Shown: piece by piece, positions 1 through 12,268 of the stretch
Layout: the number at the start of each line of letters is the position of its first letter
How positions within the stretch are numbered: the stretch's first letter is position 1
From: Hygrophila difformis
Taxonomy: Eukaryota > Streptophyta > Magnoliopsida > Lamiales > Acanthaceae
Length of the DNA: 64,000 nucleotides
Assembly: GCA_030278955.1 (NCBI GenBank)
Contig: JAOANR010000008.1
Coordinates: 43,073,301-43,137,300 of the forward strand
Reading direction: 5' to 3'
Program-made: the position numbers and the translations under genes
Notes under the pieces: model-generated
Seen by the model: the letters and a program-made list of their open reading frames with translations, nothing else
What the model was told of the DNA's origin: nothing
The model's database searches: none

Positions 1-340
1 ATTTTTGTGGAATATATCCCCTGGCCGAATCTGTTCCATTAGTGGGTGGATTTTTGTTGATGTAGTTTGTCTAATTTGATGCTTTAGAAATGCTTAAGGG
101 ATATGATTTAAGTGAACATCGATTGTGTTCTTGTTTGTTGGTGTTTTTACAGTTTTTGAGTTTGTGTGGTTTGTATAATTTTGCTGCTATAGTTTGTATA
201 AATTGTAGTTGATTGTTTTGATATTGCATTCATTGAATTAGCTAATAAAGTGTGTTTACTTGAGTTTCTTTTTGTTACATTGAATGTCTTGATGGAGCAG
301 AACCACTGCCAATGATTTTGATTGTGGTTGTTGATTGTAG

Positions 341-685
341 GATGGTCCATGTGCTATGTTTGAATCGGCAGAGGCAGAATTGTGCCCCAGAGCTAAATCT
401 TTAATCCCTGGATTGCTGAAAAAGTGCGATGGGTTGGAGGAAAAAATCAATGCTTTGGAAGAAGGGAAGCTTCGGTACGAGAGGGAAATTGACTTGCTGA
501 AAAGAGAGAAGCACTTGTTGGAGAAAGCGAATGAGTCGCTGGAGCAGAGAAATGGATCGTTGATAAAGAAGAACAAGAGACTTTTTATGGTGATTTGTGT
601 TTGCATCGTGGTTTTAGGTGGGGTGACTAAAGCTCTAATTGGTAGATGCGGCTGTGGGAAGACTAATGTCAAGCAACTTCAGTGA
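341..685 (+). CDS. Last exon of a GRF-type coiled-coil/membrane protein gene (5' part outside window)
   Basis: An open frame follows a good splice acceptor (TTGATTGTAG at 331-340) and runs to TGA at 683-685. The Met at 356 is probably internal, because the frame is open back to the acceptor (DGPCAMFES). The product has a Leu/Glu/Lys-rich coiled coil (about residues 25-75 from the Met), one hydrophobic helix (LFMVICVCIVVLGGV) and a short Cys/Gly tail. Coiled coil plus C-terminal membrane helix is the usual second half of plant GRF-zinc-finger proteins of the At4g04775-like group, whose zinc finger lies in the preceding exon. That exon would be left of base 1, so the family call is inference. 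Bases 1-340 would be intron. The gene converges on the MULE transposase at 1923-5477 and may be part of that element rather than a host gene. Confidence 0.55.
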   Translation, partial: DGPCAMFESAEAELCPRAKSLIPGLLKKCDGLEEKINALEEGKLRYEREIDLLKREKHLLEKANESLEQRNGSLIKKNKRLFMVICVCIVVLGGVTKALIGRCGCGKTNVKQLQ

Positions 686-1922
686 TGGAAGTGGTGTGTT
701 GAAGTGTGAATGGGAGTAGTATTACTAGTACGTAGCAAGAAAGAGTAGTCCTTTTGTTATGTATTTTGTAGAAGGAAAGGAACTAATGCTTTTGTTTGTT
801 GGAATGGTTATGTAACCGTGTGTAGTACATGTGCAGCCGGTAGTAATGGAAATGCAAGCTGACTTATGTAATTTGTGTGTTTGTGTAATGTAAGTGTTGA
901 TGTAATTTGACAATCGTGTTTGTGTAATGTAAGTTTAGCTTTCCAGATTCTTTCCTCAAAAATATTGCGCAATGACTACAGCTTGAGCTTGCAGATTGCT
1001 CAGGGGAATCTATTTTTCCTAGTACTTACGTTGAAGAAGTGACTGATGCCAAAAACAATGTCCTAATGGTTTATTTTTATCCATTAATATTTACAGTTGA
1101 AATTTCCTCCATGACCATTAGTGCCTTTTGTATCCACAGTCAAAAAGGCAAAGTCATACAGTATGAATTAAACAATCAAGGATACTACTAAGCTTAAGAC
1201 CATTACAAGCATTAAGCAGGCATGGTAAAAATTCCAACTGATTGAAACCAGAACAGCAAGCACAGCACACTTACGACAAGGGATATGAAACTGCAATATA
1301 AGCTACATCAAAAAGACAAGAAATCAAGTATGGAACCATCTTATTTAAACCTAATATCAAAGTATGCTGTCAACTTTACTGTAAGTTTTATTAAATCAAG
1401 TATGCTGTCATCTACTATGCTCCAAACAAGTCAAAAACTAATTAAACCATCTCAATGGATCTTAACCAAAAATAACCCACTTTACGGTAAGTTTTATTAC
1501 CACATCTCAGATTAATAAAGAAAAAACCACAAAGATTCTCCTCAACCTCTTATAAATGATAACACAATCATATTCGAAACAAATACTAGTAGCCAAATAC
1601 AAACAAGGAATAAGTTGGAGGAAACATATCATATATTGCTCCATTGCACATTAACGAAAGACAAAAGCGGAATATATCATAGTTCCGAATGACAAACGTG
1701 GACTACATCATAGTTCTATAATCAACAGTTCTATGCCAACAGTGAACTATGCCAACAGTTCTAATTTGGGACTGCATACAAAAGTGAACTATGCCAACAG
1801 TTCCACAACCAACAGTTTCAACAGGCCACAGTTTACATGCCATTGTTTGCATTCAAAATGACAAAACAGATTAACAATTCCAAACACACAGACCCATCAT
1901 GTTGAACAGACCAACATTGAAA
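686..1922. other. Intergenic stretch between two convergent genes
   Basis: No convincing gene. It should hold the 3' UTRs of the GRF-type gene and of the minus-strand transposase. Bases about 1720-1825 contain a degenerate repeat built on AACTATGCCAACAGTTC (three to four imperfect copies). Short ORFs here lack codon structure or family features. Confidence 0.5.
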
Positions 1923-4900
1923 TCACTTCCTTCCACGACCTCCCTCGCTTGGTCCAATATCATGTGTTGGCGGTCCTTTCTTCCCAACTGAAAATTTTGG
2001 TGCTCTCCAAGAACCACCTTTGTAAGGTGGTAGTTTCTTCACTTTCTTGGGTCCCAAACCAAGCATCTGTTCATTTATAGATGGTCCATGAACCATAGCA
2101 GGCGGGCAAACAACATTTTCCTGTGTTATGACAGGTTCTTCTTCAGTTTCCACTTGAGTGGGAGCAACTGGTGGAATTGGTGGCAATATATTCGGCTGTG
2201 CAGGCAGCAAGAAAAATTTAAGTATCATTGTGATTATATAGCAGACAATGTGATGAAATTTAAAAACTGACCACAGTCATAAAATACATACCCTTGTATT
2301 AGATACACTTTTTTGAATATCCATTGGCACTTTTTGAAGATCCAGGCATATTTTTTGAAGTTCCAGCCACAACCCTCCTTGTTTGCCTCTTTGGCTATTA
2401 TTAGAAGCAATTGTGAAAAGCCACCACAAGAAAAAAAAAAAAAACAAGTAGTTAATAGACAAATAAATGTAACATTACTGCTGGGGGAGTAGGCACATCA
2501 GTGGTGGCAGCAGTACTCGAAGAAGATCCAGCAGAGGCAGCCACGGCTTGCTTCTTTGCCTATTTTCAAAAAACATATATCGTTTGTCAATTTCAAAACT
2601 CAAACCAGCAGGATATAAATTGTTAAAGCAATAAATGTAAGTAGTAACCTTGGCTTGTCGTCTCATGTCATGAAGAGAATCTGGGTATTCTGGACAGGTT
2701 GTGACATTATGTTCGGGCTCTCCACATATGCTACAATGCGAAGTCTCCTGTCGTCTTGTCATCTTAGTGGGATCATTTGTGTATCTCCTTCTTGGCCGCT
2801 TCTTTTTTTTTCTTAGGCTCATCAGGCCCCAATGTTCTTGATTCTTTTGGTCTTCCAACCCCCCTACCATAACTAGGAGGTATTGGGGCAATGTATGAAG
2901 TCCGTGGCCAGAACTTGTCTGAAGAAATGCCAACTATAGGATGCTCATATGCCTTTATGTAAGTGCTCACCCTGAAAGAGTTTTCAACGTAGTCCTCCAG
3001 ATCATGACCCTGATGATAAATGGCAGACAGGGCATGGAGACACGGGTACCCATTTAGCTGCCACAGTCTACAGCTACATTCCCTCTTCACCAAGTCAATT
3101 ACATGCTGCACAATCCCATCCATCATTGTGATTTGGTAATGTCTATCGTTTGACTTAACTGGAATGCAGTCACCCAAGTGTGCACCATTCTTCAGCAGAA
3201 TCTTGGAAATCCTTGGACATATCACCCTATTGCTCCACTTAGTTGCTGCTCGGTCTCGGTTTAGAGAATGCCTCTTCATGATGTATTCACGTATCATCTC
3301 AAGAAAAGTAAGGATTGTCTTGGTTCTTGCTTCCTTGATGCATGCATTGAACGATTCACACAAGTTGTTCAGTAGCATGTCACACATTGGACCCTCGGAG
3401 AAATGGGATTTAGACCATTGTGTCGGTGGCTTTTCACTTAACCATTTCCATGCCCCATCAGAATACTCCTTGAGTTTCTTCATTTGCGCTGTGAATTCTG
3501 CCACAGTTCCGGACCTAGCAGCCGACCATAACAGGTTTTTCAAAGCTGCCCCACGATATCCAGCTGTTTGGAAATTATTGTGCATATGTCGCACACAAAA
3601 CCGGTGGTCTACTCCAGGGAGAATCTCTTGCATTGCTGCCACCAGTCCTTTTTGCCTATCAGAAATAAAAGTCAAATATCTAACGTTTTCAAGTTGCAAA
3701 TCTTCCTTTAAGATATGCATAACCATTGCCAATTATCCCTATTTTCAATAGGGATAATGGCATATGCAATAGGGTACAACTGATTGTTCGAATCCACCCC
3801 AACAGCTGTGAGTAATACACCTTTATGGGGACCACTGAGATGGCAACCATCCACTCCAATTAATGGTCTGCACCCATGCCTCCAACCATTCTTCAATGCT
3901 GCGAAACACACATATAATCTGTCAAACCGTGTGTCCGCTCCAGCCCCAACATCAACTGTCCCGAGAAGTACTGTGCTACCAGGATTCCTACTTCGAAGTT
4001 CCTCAGCATAGTCCCACAGTCTAGTGAACTGATAATCTGAAGAGCCGTTCAGATCCTGCAGTGCCCTCCTCTTTGCATTAATGGCTTGGTGCCTGGTAAC
4101 ATTCACCTTCAAGTCATTTATCACATCCAGCCGGAACCCCTCTGCAGACCTCTTCGGATCAGACACAAATTTTTGCCGGTACTTCTCACTCAGCCATTTA
4201 CTATTGATAGCTGATATCTCATGTGTTTCTGTACAAGTGTGCTCGGAATCAAACCTTGTGACCTGTAAACTATCCTCACCCCTCACCTTATGCGCATAAA
4301 TTTTCCACTTGCAGTCCTTCCCCTTGCAGTTGGCATAAACCCTTGTAGGTGTTGTCCTGCTAAATTTCACATCTCTCATCTCCACAACAGCAAGTGACCT
4401 GACAGCATCCTTGAACTCATCCCTGCTGCCAAAAACCATCTCAAGGGCAATGGTAGGATTGTAGAGTTGTTCACTATTGAAAACAGGTGGCCTCTTTCCC
4501 GAACCACCCTCTTCATCGGACTGTCGTTGCTCACTGAAATCTGCATCAACAGTCACCAAGTCATCTTCAGAATTATCTCCGTCACTCAACCCCTCAATGT
4601 TGATACCTCCAACAGTCATTGTTTTCTCTTGGCCTTCACCGTGTTCTGGCCCTTCACCCTCTTCATCAAACTCATAGTCGCTCTCCACAAAAGTGTCATC
4701 AACATCCCCTAACTCAGCCCCATCAGCAGCTAGAACCATCTCAACAGCAGGTGCATCCACATCAGCCCCAACATCCTCGAAATCACCTTCAACAACAGCT
4801 GCATCCAATCCCCGTTCACCATCACCATCATCACTTCCTCCCTCAAATACTTCATTAAGGAAATCAGCCCCATCCAACTCCTCCTGTGCATCCATTTCCC

Positions 4901-5477
4901 CATCATCTCCATCCTCAGGTCCATCGTCTCCATCACTTCCATCGCTTCCATTTTCACTTCCATCATCACTTTCAGAGCTGGATTCATTTCCATATGCAAA
5001 TTCCACAGTAAATAGATGAAGTACCCTTGAGTGAATACACCTAGCAGCCGCCTCCGCCAACTCTTCTTCATCCACAATCTCCTTGAATTTGTTTTCCTCC
5101 TTCAGATAGTATTTCACTCGGTCCCCATTTATACCCTCATCCTTCAACATCCAAGACATATAGAAGTAATCCAATAATTTGGTGTTCACATGGTCCCAAA
5201 TCACCTCTCTCCCCCCAACATACTCTTCTATAGGATCGTAAATGATTACTCCCCCACAGTGTACTACCAACGTGATGGAAATGCACCCTGGATCTGTCAA
5301 GTACAAGTTGGCAATTTTAAATACCAAATTAAATGAAATACGATCAACATACAGACAAAATAAAGCCAACATACGACCACAAACCGTATATTTGTACAGA
5401 AAATAAGCATTTACTACACAGTTGCAACCACTACAACCCAGCCAGCAAACATTGTGGGCACCCCCTGTCGGTTTCAT
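1923..5477 (-). pseudogene. MULE (mudrA-like) transposase, frameshifted
   Basis: DDE transposase of the plant Mutator-like superfamily, which cuts and pastes the element in the nucleus. In order on the minus strand: an N-terminal domain (from about 5300), a long Asp/Glu/Ser-rich stretch, a WRKY/GCM1-like zinc finger (CKGKDCKW ... HTC, about 4220-4340), the MULE catalytic core, a SWIM finger (CSCRLWQLNGYPCLH, about 3050), and a C-terminal CCHC knuckle (CSICGEPEHNVTTC). Candidate catalytic residues are D in VDGCHL, D in SDRQKGL and E in NNLCESFN. The frame breaks at about 3710-3730, just after DNWQW, and again in a nine-T run at 2803-2811. The 3' part looks spliced: intron 2560-2648, exon 2479-2559, a less certain small exon starting at 2394, and a last exon 1923-2195. 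An acceptor near 5297 suggests that the true start lies in an upstream exon. As read it cannot make a full protein; the poly-T break could also be an assembly error. Confidence 0.85.
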
Positions 5478-6719
5478 CCCATTACTTTAATTTCACTTTC
5501 GTGTATTTCCACACCAATGTATTTTAAAAATCGGTAAGATTCTTCCCAAACCCTAGTCAAAGATTCGTTTTCCATGTGGGAAGGAAAACCCCAAACGAAT
5601 TCGGGACCACCTACTTTTCACATACTCTACACTCTATTTAAGGCGGTACACCGTGAGCATTTACATTCAAAACGAACTTACAGAAAGGTGGTGGCGGCCA
5701 GTCCCTCTTATCGTCAGCCCGCCGGATACCCATCGAGCTTTCCGGCAACCTCCCTCCAGTAGCTTTGAATCGGACAGATGCACTTCAACGCGCGCAAATC
5801 AGGGTTTATTCTACTAGCGATTCTAGATTTTGAAGCAGGTATCGGTTCGCAAAATTGTGGGTTCCTTCGATTCGCCACTGTTGGTTTGTGTTTAGGATGC
5901 TTCGATTCAATTTAGGGTTTCCAATATTGTACAGATTTCTCCCAAATATTGGTTCAATGCGATGGGTTTGGCGTTTGTTGTAAAAAAACGCATTTGTCTT
6001 CCTCAACGATTTCGCAAGTAAAAGTCACGCGGCCCGATTTCTTTGGATTTGGTCAAAAAGGCTGTGAATCAGGCCCAAGTGCCCTGTCATGGCTTTAAAT
6101 CATAATAGCAACAAGTTATGGCCCAAAAACGGAAATGCGACCTTGTAATGGCCTAAATAAACATTAAACTCATTAGGTTTTCAAGTCATAACAAGGTAAA
6201 CGGGCCTAAACAAGGCATGCCCATCTTCTTTTCCTCCAAAGGTGCGTGTGTAATCTAATCTCCATGATTCCACGCTTCTTTCTCTTTTATGCTATAACCT
6301 CACTCTTATTTCCAATTCTGTACAAAGTTTTAACTCTAAAATTCGACTTTTGATGTATTCAGCCTAAAAAATCTGAAAATAACCGGTGCTCAAGCAATTG
6401 GGCTTTTAAGAGAGGACGCAAAGTTAGGGTTGCCGCCTTCAGAAAATTGTAAGTTTGGATTATAATATTTTCTTTTTCCTATTTTTTATTTAGATTTGAA
6501 TATTAGATATATATATATTGTATATATACTTGTATTTATTGTATTTTAATTGAGTTTGGATTGTTCTTTTTTACTCATGACATGTCTACATCGAAGACTT
6601 CAATGTCATTTTGGGTTATGGTTGGTGATCTATATGTATATTCTTTTGGAGGCACATGGAATATTTGTATTCAATTTTTATTTTATTGCAAAGAGAACTG
6701 CTATTTAAACTATATTTTA
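5478..6719. other. Upstream flank of the MULE transposase
   Basis: Probably the promoter, 5' UTR and perhaps the terminal inverted repeat of the minus-strand MULE. The partner terminus would lie left of base 1, so the TIR cannot be confirmed. An AT-rich microsatellite sits near 6507-6530. No gene seen. Confidence 0.35.
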
Positions 6720-6721
6720 TA

Positions 6722-6980
6722 CTTCCTCCGTTCTCATTTAAATGCTCCCATTGCATAGTAGTAATTATTCATTGAGTGATTTTGATCAAATTTTTGAACA
6801 TAGTTCTATAATATAGAACATAGTCAAGTGAGATCTTGTTATATTCGTCTAATCACGTAGTTTTAGAATATCAAATTTTTATAATTTTTACTTGTGTACA
6901 ATTGAGTTATAAACATTTAAAAATGTGTCTTGGACTGCGTGAAATGCAGAAGTGGAGCATTTATAGGAGAACAGAGGAAG
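6722..6980. mobile_element. Stowaway-type MITE
   Basis: 259 bp with ends CTTCCTCCGTTCTC... and the matching inverted end ...GAACAGAGGAAG. The two ends pair over about 30 bp with a few mismatches. Flanked by a TA duplication at 6720-6721 and 6981-6982, as expected for Tc1/mariner-related Stowaway elements. Non-coding. Confidence 0.8.
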
Positions 6981-7026
6981 TATATATATATATATATTTT
7001 AAAATCTTGTTTCAACTATATTTTAA

Positions 7027-7837
7027 AAAATATAGAATATGAAGATGAGGTGGCTAACTACCAGTGTGATATTGAGGGTGAAGAGTATGGTGAGAACGAT
7101 CAAATCTTTTTTGAAAGTGAATATGAGATCTCAGATGAAGAACCAAGAATTGGGAATGACTCCATAAATGTAGAAGATATATACAAGGATAGGGTTGGAA
7201 AGCATGACTATGAGGCAGGGGAATCTAAAGCAATAATAACCATAGAAGATTTAAGTGATGGGGATGCTTCAGATAAGGACATGGTTATTGCTAGTGATGA
7301 TTTTGATGAGAACATATTCAGATGAAGATGGTGAAAGTGTGAAGAAAGCTCCACTATTCAACTCATTTGAGATTTTTAATCCCACAATCACATTAGAGAT
7401 GTTGTTCAGCACTGAGGATGAGTTCAAGAAGGTTGTGCGGCCATTAGGTATTGTGACTAAGAGGCCAATAAAATTTCCAAGGACAACTCCTACTCGGGTT
7501 TATGCAATTTGTACAGCTAAGGATTGCCATTGGAAAATCCATGCTAATAAGGTAAAGGATGCGACAAGCTTTCAAGTGACAAGATTTGTTTCCAATCTTA
7601 CATGAAAGGAAACATATGAAGTGTCAACCTTGAATAGCAGGTGGTTGAGTGAAAGATACATATTGAAGTTCAAATATGATCTTAAGAGAAGTGCTGGGGG
7701 ATTTAGACTTGGTGTTATCCAAGAATTGAAGGTGAATGTAACTAGACACCAAGCATACATTGCCAAGAGAAGGGCATTACAAGCATTGCAAGGGTCATCA
7801 GATTATCAGTTTAATCGGTTGTGGGATTATGATGTGT
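7027..7837 (+). pseudogene. Truncated MULE transposase fragment (N-terminal half)
   Basis: Paralogue of the minus-strand transposase. It keeps the acidic region (IEDLSDGDASDKD), the zinc-finger region (TTPTRVYAICTAKDCHWKIHANK) and the downstream helix (KVNVTRHQAYIAKRRALQ), which align directly to the copy at 3708-5477. A frameshift lies near 7310-7325. A TGA at 7603-7605 falls where the partner has the HTC of the zinc finger. Similarity stops after RLWDY at about 7830, before the catalytic core. The piece begins just right of the Stowaway MITE and an AT microsatellite. Dead. Confidence 0.8.
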
Positions 7838-7904
7838 GTGCTTTCTATATTATATGTGTGCGTTTGTTTTATATTATACACGTGATGGTTTTATTTTAAT
7901 GAAT

Positions 7905-8807
7905 GAACTTGTTTTATTTAAGAGTGTATGTGTTGTGAGCAAACTAAGGTGCAAAATAAATTAAAAAGACAGTAATAAAGGATAGGGAAAGTAGGGGTTT
8001 AAATGGAAGAATGATTGATCAAGTACTCTTGATATGAGGATCAAGAACCCAAAAACAAAGCCAAACATGCACAAATGAACAAGCAATGATCAATCATTCC
8101 TTACAAATCAATTAGAATTGACGAACCTTACACAATACGATGTGTAGAGAGCCGGTTTTCATGCGAGAGATCAAATAACCCTTGATTCTCAAGTAATCAA
8201 CTCTTGATACCCTCAAGAAGATAAACATAAAAAGGAAGACAAATTCTTTGATTGAATAATGATAGAATTTGTTCTTACAACCCCCAATCCCTAATATAAC
8301 TCTAGTTGCTAAAAAGGAAAATACATGGAAATTGGTAATAGGAAAATGAGGAACTTTATAACATTTGGATCTTCAAAGCTTAATGTAGTAATTTCCAATT
8401 ATAAAACTAGTGAAATTATGGGAGAAAAATGAGAATAGTACTCAAATAAGGAAAAGACATGGATCCACCAAAAGAAACGCATTTTAGCTTCAAAAACGGG
8501 TTGAGGCACAAAAATGCGCTCCATAAGGATTTTGGGCGCACTTACGAAGGATTGCGCCTAAGGTAGTAGCAAAATGTGGAAAATTTCTTCAAGTCTGATT
8601 CCAGGCACAAAAACGCGTTCCATGTGGATTTTGGGCGCACTTGTGAAGGATTGCGTTCGCACTTGAGAAGGCTTGCGCCTTGGCAACAACTCCTCTCTTT
8701 GGTCTTGATCCGTCACCCTCTTCTCCTTGGCTTCCTCTTCCTCGGTTTTATCCTTTATACTCAAAGTAAGTTGACTTCTAGAATCCTTCATCATGGTGCT
8801 CACGCCA
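7905..8807 (-). mobile_element. Probable LTR of a minus-strand Tat/Ogre-like gypsy relic
   Basis: Inferred from a polypurine tract (minus strand) ending at about 8808, followed by TGGCGTGAGC, a plausible LTR start. The left boundary is a guess: similarity to the MULE fragment has ended and the sequence becomes non-coding. No second LTR is visible to confirm it. Confidence 0.4.
8503..8680. repeat. Local imperfect tandem repeat
   Basis: Two copies (about 8503-8560 and 8602-8660) of a unit containing GGCACAAAAACGCG and TTTTGGGCGCACTT, plus a partial third (8653-8680). Lies inside the presumed LTR. Confidence 0.65.
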
Positions 8808-8826
8808 TCTCCCCCTCCTTTAAAAT
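8808..8826 (-). other. Polypurine tract (minus strand)
   Basis: On the minus strand this reads TTTAAAGGAGGGGGAGA directly before TGGCGTGAG. A purine run next to TG is the usual primer site for plus-strand synthesis at a 3' LTR. Confidence 0.5.
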
Positions 8827-8859
8827 AAGGTTGTTCCACCAACTTACAATATAGGAAAT

Positions 8860-11000
8860 TTTTGCAATAAGTTTTAAAGCTCAATATATGAAATAAAATT
8901 TGAATGCTTCCAAGCTCAAACAACCAAGACTAACTCTTCCAAATATGATTAGAGACATGTTTAGCTCACTCTCGTGCCCACGAAAAATCAAAAAGTGCTT
9001 CACACATGCATGATTCATAATAATTACTGTGTTTTCACTCATACATGCATAACTTCGACAAATGAACTCCAAATCAAGAAATTCCAAGTCATATAAGTCA
9101 CAAAAATTCCTTTGAGCTCATCATGCAAGGAACTCTCAAAGATTTCTATCAAAACCAATTTAGACTCACTTTCAGGGCATCTTTTCTTGCAAAAATGGCC
9201 CAAAAATTGATGCAATTTTATGTTTAAGCTCTCTCCCATCAAAAAATCTACCAAGCAATATCTCAGAATTATTTGGAACTTGTTGAGTACATCCACATTC
9301 AGGTCACAAGGCAAATCATCCAAAAATGCAAAATTCTGATCAAATGTTAATTTCTCAATCAAGGATGCACAACTTTGGCATATGAGACACAAATTTAGAA
9401 ATGTCAACTTATGCAAGTCACAAAAATCCCCATGTAACTTCTCATTCAAGATTCTCACAAAAAAGCTCATGAAATCCAACTTTGATATGCTCTCATGGCC
9501 AATTTTCTTATAAAAATGGCCCAAAAAATGGTGAAAACTCCCATTTGAGGACATTTCCTCTAAATCTGTAGTAAAACAAAGTTTAATAATCATTTGAAAC
9601 TCATCCATGTTAACAAAAACATAACTCATCACAAAACACAACCAACATGTACAAGAATCACATTTTTAAAAGTAATTTATCAATTTATAGCTCAAGGATG
9701 CACATCTCTCAAACTCATGATTCAAAACATGATTCATCAGCTCACAAATTTCATAAAAACTCCACTTTAGATGTTCAAGAAATGCACCCATCAAGATTTG
9801 CATGAAAACCAAATTTGACCTAGTTCGGGGGCCCATTTTCTTGTAAAAACGGCACAAAAAATGATGAAACTCAATTTCCAAATTCATTTTCAACAAACTC
9901 AGATTTGAACACCTCATGAGTAACATTTCAAACTCATTTGTACCAACAAGCTCAAAATTTTCCAACAAACTTGACAAGGATGCACACAAGATCCAAAATT
10001 CATGACAACCCTTTGATTTTTTTTTTTTGTTAAAAATGTCAATCCTTCAAAGGCATGCTTCAAAATATGATCTTTTAGCTCAAACATATCAAGATAATTC
10101 CAATGAAGCTTTTCATGCATAAAAGTCATCACAAATTCAACAAAAATGAAATTTGACCTATTTTTAGGGCATATTTTCTTACAAAAATAGCTCGGAAAAT
10201 GGTGAAGTCCTATGTTAAAGTTCTTTTCTATAAACCCTTGACTTGTACACCTCATCAAAATTATATGGGACTCATTCATACCAACAAAAACATGACATAT
10301 TAAATCATTCAGCCAAAGTGCATAGAGAATCCATTTTTGAAGACCAATTTCTAATTTTTCAAACAATGGTGCACATTCCACATATTTGATGTCCAATGGC
10401 TGAAACTTTGGCTCAACCAACTTGTAATAATTCTAAAGAAACTTGTGAGAATTTCATCAAAGTTTCAAAAAAAATAAGTTTTGACCTCTTTTTGGGGCAT
10501 ATTTTCTTACAAAAATTGTTCATAAAATGATGAAATTTGATGTTAGAGCTCGTGTCCACCAAACCTTGAGTTGCATACTCCTCTAAAATTATTTTGGACT
10601 CATCAATATCATTCAAATCACAGTAAATCAGAATGTAAAACCAAAATGCACTCAAAGTCTCTTTTTCATAGTAATTCCTCATTTTTTCAGTTAAGCATGC
10701 ACACTTTCTCAATTTTGAGGTTTAAAAACTGAAATGCCCACTTAGGTGGGCCACAATAATTCCAACGGAGCTTCTCAAATCCAGAAATCATCACATACTC
10801 AAAAGGACTAGATTTTGACTCAATTTTGGAACATATTTTTTTGCAAAAATTGCACGAAAAAGGTTGAAATCTCAAGTCCAAACTCATTTTCAACAAATAC
10901 GAAGTCCAACAATTCCTAACAATTATTCTAGACCCACTTATGAAACAAAAAAATGACACTCCACAAAATTCAACCATGGGACATTTAAAATCAATTTTTC
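8860..11000 (-). repeat. ~330-bp degenerate tandem array
   Basis: At least six units. An anchor (TTCTTRCAAAAATGGC on the + strand) recurs at about 9184, 9505, 9838, 10176, 10504 and 10838, giving spacings of 321-338 bp. On the minus strand each unit has an open stretch with a shared pattern FHHF...FCKKIxPxxxSKL...EKLxWNYxDxxEL, broken by stops and frameshifts between units. It sits between ORF remnants and a polypurine tract, the position of the variable 3'-region tandem repeats known in Tat/Ogre retrotransposons. I regard it as repeated non-coding or decayed coding DNA. Confidence 0.75.
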
Positions 11001-11061
11001 ATGACAATTTCCTATTTTTTCTTCAATGTGGCACCACCAATAATTATAGATCTCAAAGACT

Positions 11062-11330
11062 AAAATTCCAATTCAAACACATCATAAAAATCCCATTTAA
11101 GGTTAACAAACTCAGAAATAACCAACTGACCAAGTATCAAATTCGTACTACCATCATCAAACACAATCTTATTGAAATTACTCATACTCAATGGAGGTTT
11201 GAGAAATAAGATCCTTACCTCAGGGTCTTCATTAACATGAGTTCTTACAAACTTTTGAAGCTTGTTTATACCCTTTAAACTTGAATGTTCCTCGACCTCA
11301 TACCATTTTTCATCAAGTCCATCAAGATAT
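11062..11330 (-). pseudogene. Retroelement ORF remnant, C-terminal part
   Basis: Open for about 88 codons on the minus strand without a usable ATG, ending at TAG (11060-11062). It contains LDGLDEKWYEVEEHSS and ends in LKWDFYDVFELEF. That tail resembles the EKLxWNYxDxFEL block of the 330-bp array just downstream, so the array may have grown from the 3' end of this ORF. I do not recognise a domain. No reverse transcriptase is seen between 7.9 and 12.4 kb, so the element looks non-autonomous. Confidence 0.4.
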
Positions 11331-11660
11331 GGTTGTCACTTTATTGTTTCCTCCAATACCTACAACACCAAATACCAAACTTGGCTCTCCAACAAGATAA
11401 TGAATAGCATCTTTAAATGTAAAATTAGAAAACCAAATTTGAATATGAAAGTTTAAGGAATTTTGATATCTACCTGTAACTTCTCCATGATCTTCTTCTT
11501 TTGGTCTTGCAATCATTCGTTCATCACCTCAAGGTTATAGTTGCTTCAACTTCTCCTTATGAAGGTGTAGCCATGACCATCCTCCGGGTACCTCCTTTGG
11601 CAATATGTCTTTATAAACTGCAAAACAAAGTCCCTCCTGCTGGAAGATCAAATATATCAT

Positions 11661-12268
11661 CTATAAAACAACAAGCTTCCTCATCTTTTCTTTCACTCTT
11701 TCTTTTAAATCCGTCGTACTTTCAAGTATGCTCTCTTTTCTTCTCTCTTCATCTCCCTCACTCAACTCACTTCTTGCTTCTCTAATATTTTTATTCTCAT
11801 CTCTCATTTTGAAACTCTCATTCTTTTGCTCTTCGTCTCTCTTCTTTTCCTCTCTTTTGTTTTCATCCTCTTTCTTTTTCTTCTCACTCTCATTCTTTTT
11901 CTCATAATCTTCACTCATTTCTTCAAATATTCATAATGTTGATCTTCTTTGACAAAATTGGTGTCCATGATTTTCAATGCTACACGGTTGTCTTCATCAC
12001 CATCTTCATTGCCTTCTTGTTCTTGAGCAATTTCCAACTCTTTTATTTCACCATCAACTTCCTTGGTAGGTTTTCCTTCTACTTCCTTTTGAGGTTCCTC
12101 CAATTCAATGGCATCTTGATGTCCTCTCATTTTCATTGGAGGTTACTCCATGGTAGTCAATATGCCCATTTGTACTTCTACTTTGGTGACAGCCTCTTCC
12201 AAACCTCCCACCATCTCCATCATTTGAGCCAATTGACAGCTCAAATCCTCCAAGGTCACCTTGTTCAT
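11661..12268 (-). pseudogene. Coiled-coil, Lys/Glu-rich ORF remnant of the same relic
   Basis: The frame starts with MNKVTLEDLSCQLAQMMEMV (ATG at 12268), a heptad-like coiled coil. An in-frame TAA at 12143-12145 interrupts it, and it continues through an acidic segment (EPQKEVEGKPTKEVDGEIKE) to 11915. A second frame, overlapping by ATGA, runs 11918-11661 and is almost only K, E, R, D and N. This could be a decayed gag-like protein, but there is no zinc knuckle or recognised gag domain, so no function is claimed. Confidence 0.35.

Noticed and set aside
4619..5077. His/Pro/Ser-rich ORFs opposite the acidic region of the MULE transposase
   Set aside because: Antisense shadow of the Asp/Glu/Ser-rich coding stretch.
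9039..10977. Series of minus-strand ORFs as a real repeat protein
   Set aside because: Unit lengths are not all multiples of three and stops separate units; the array position fits 3'-region tandem repeats of a retroelement.
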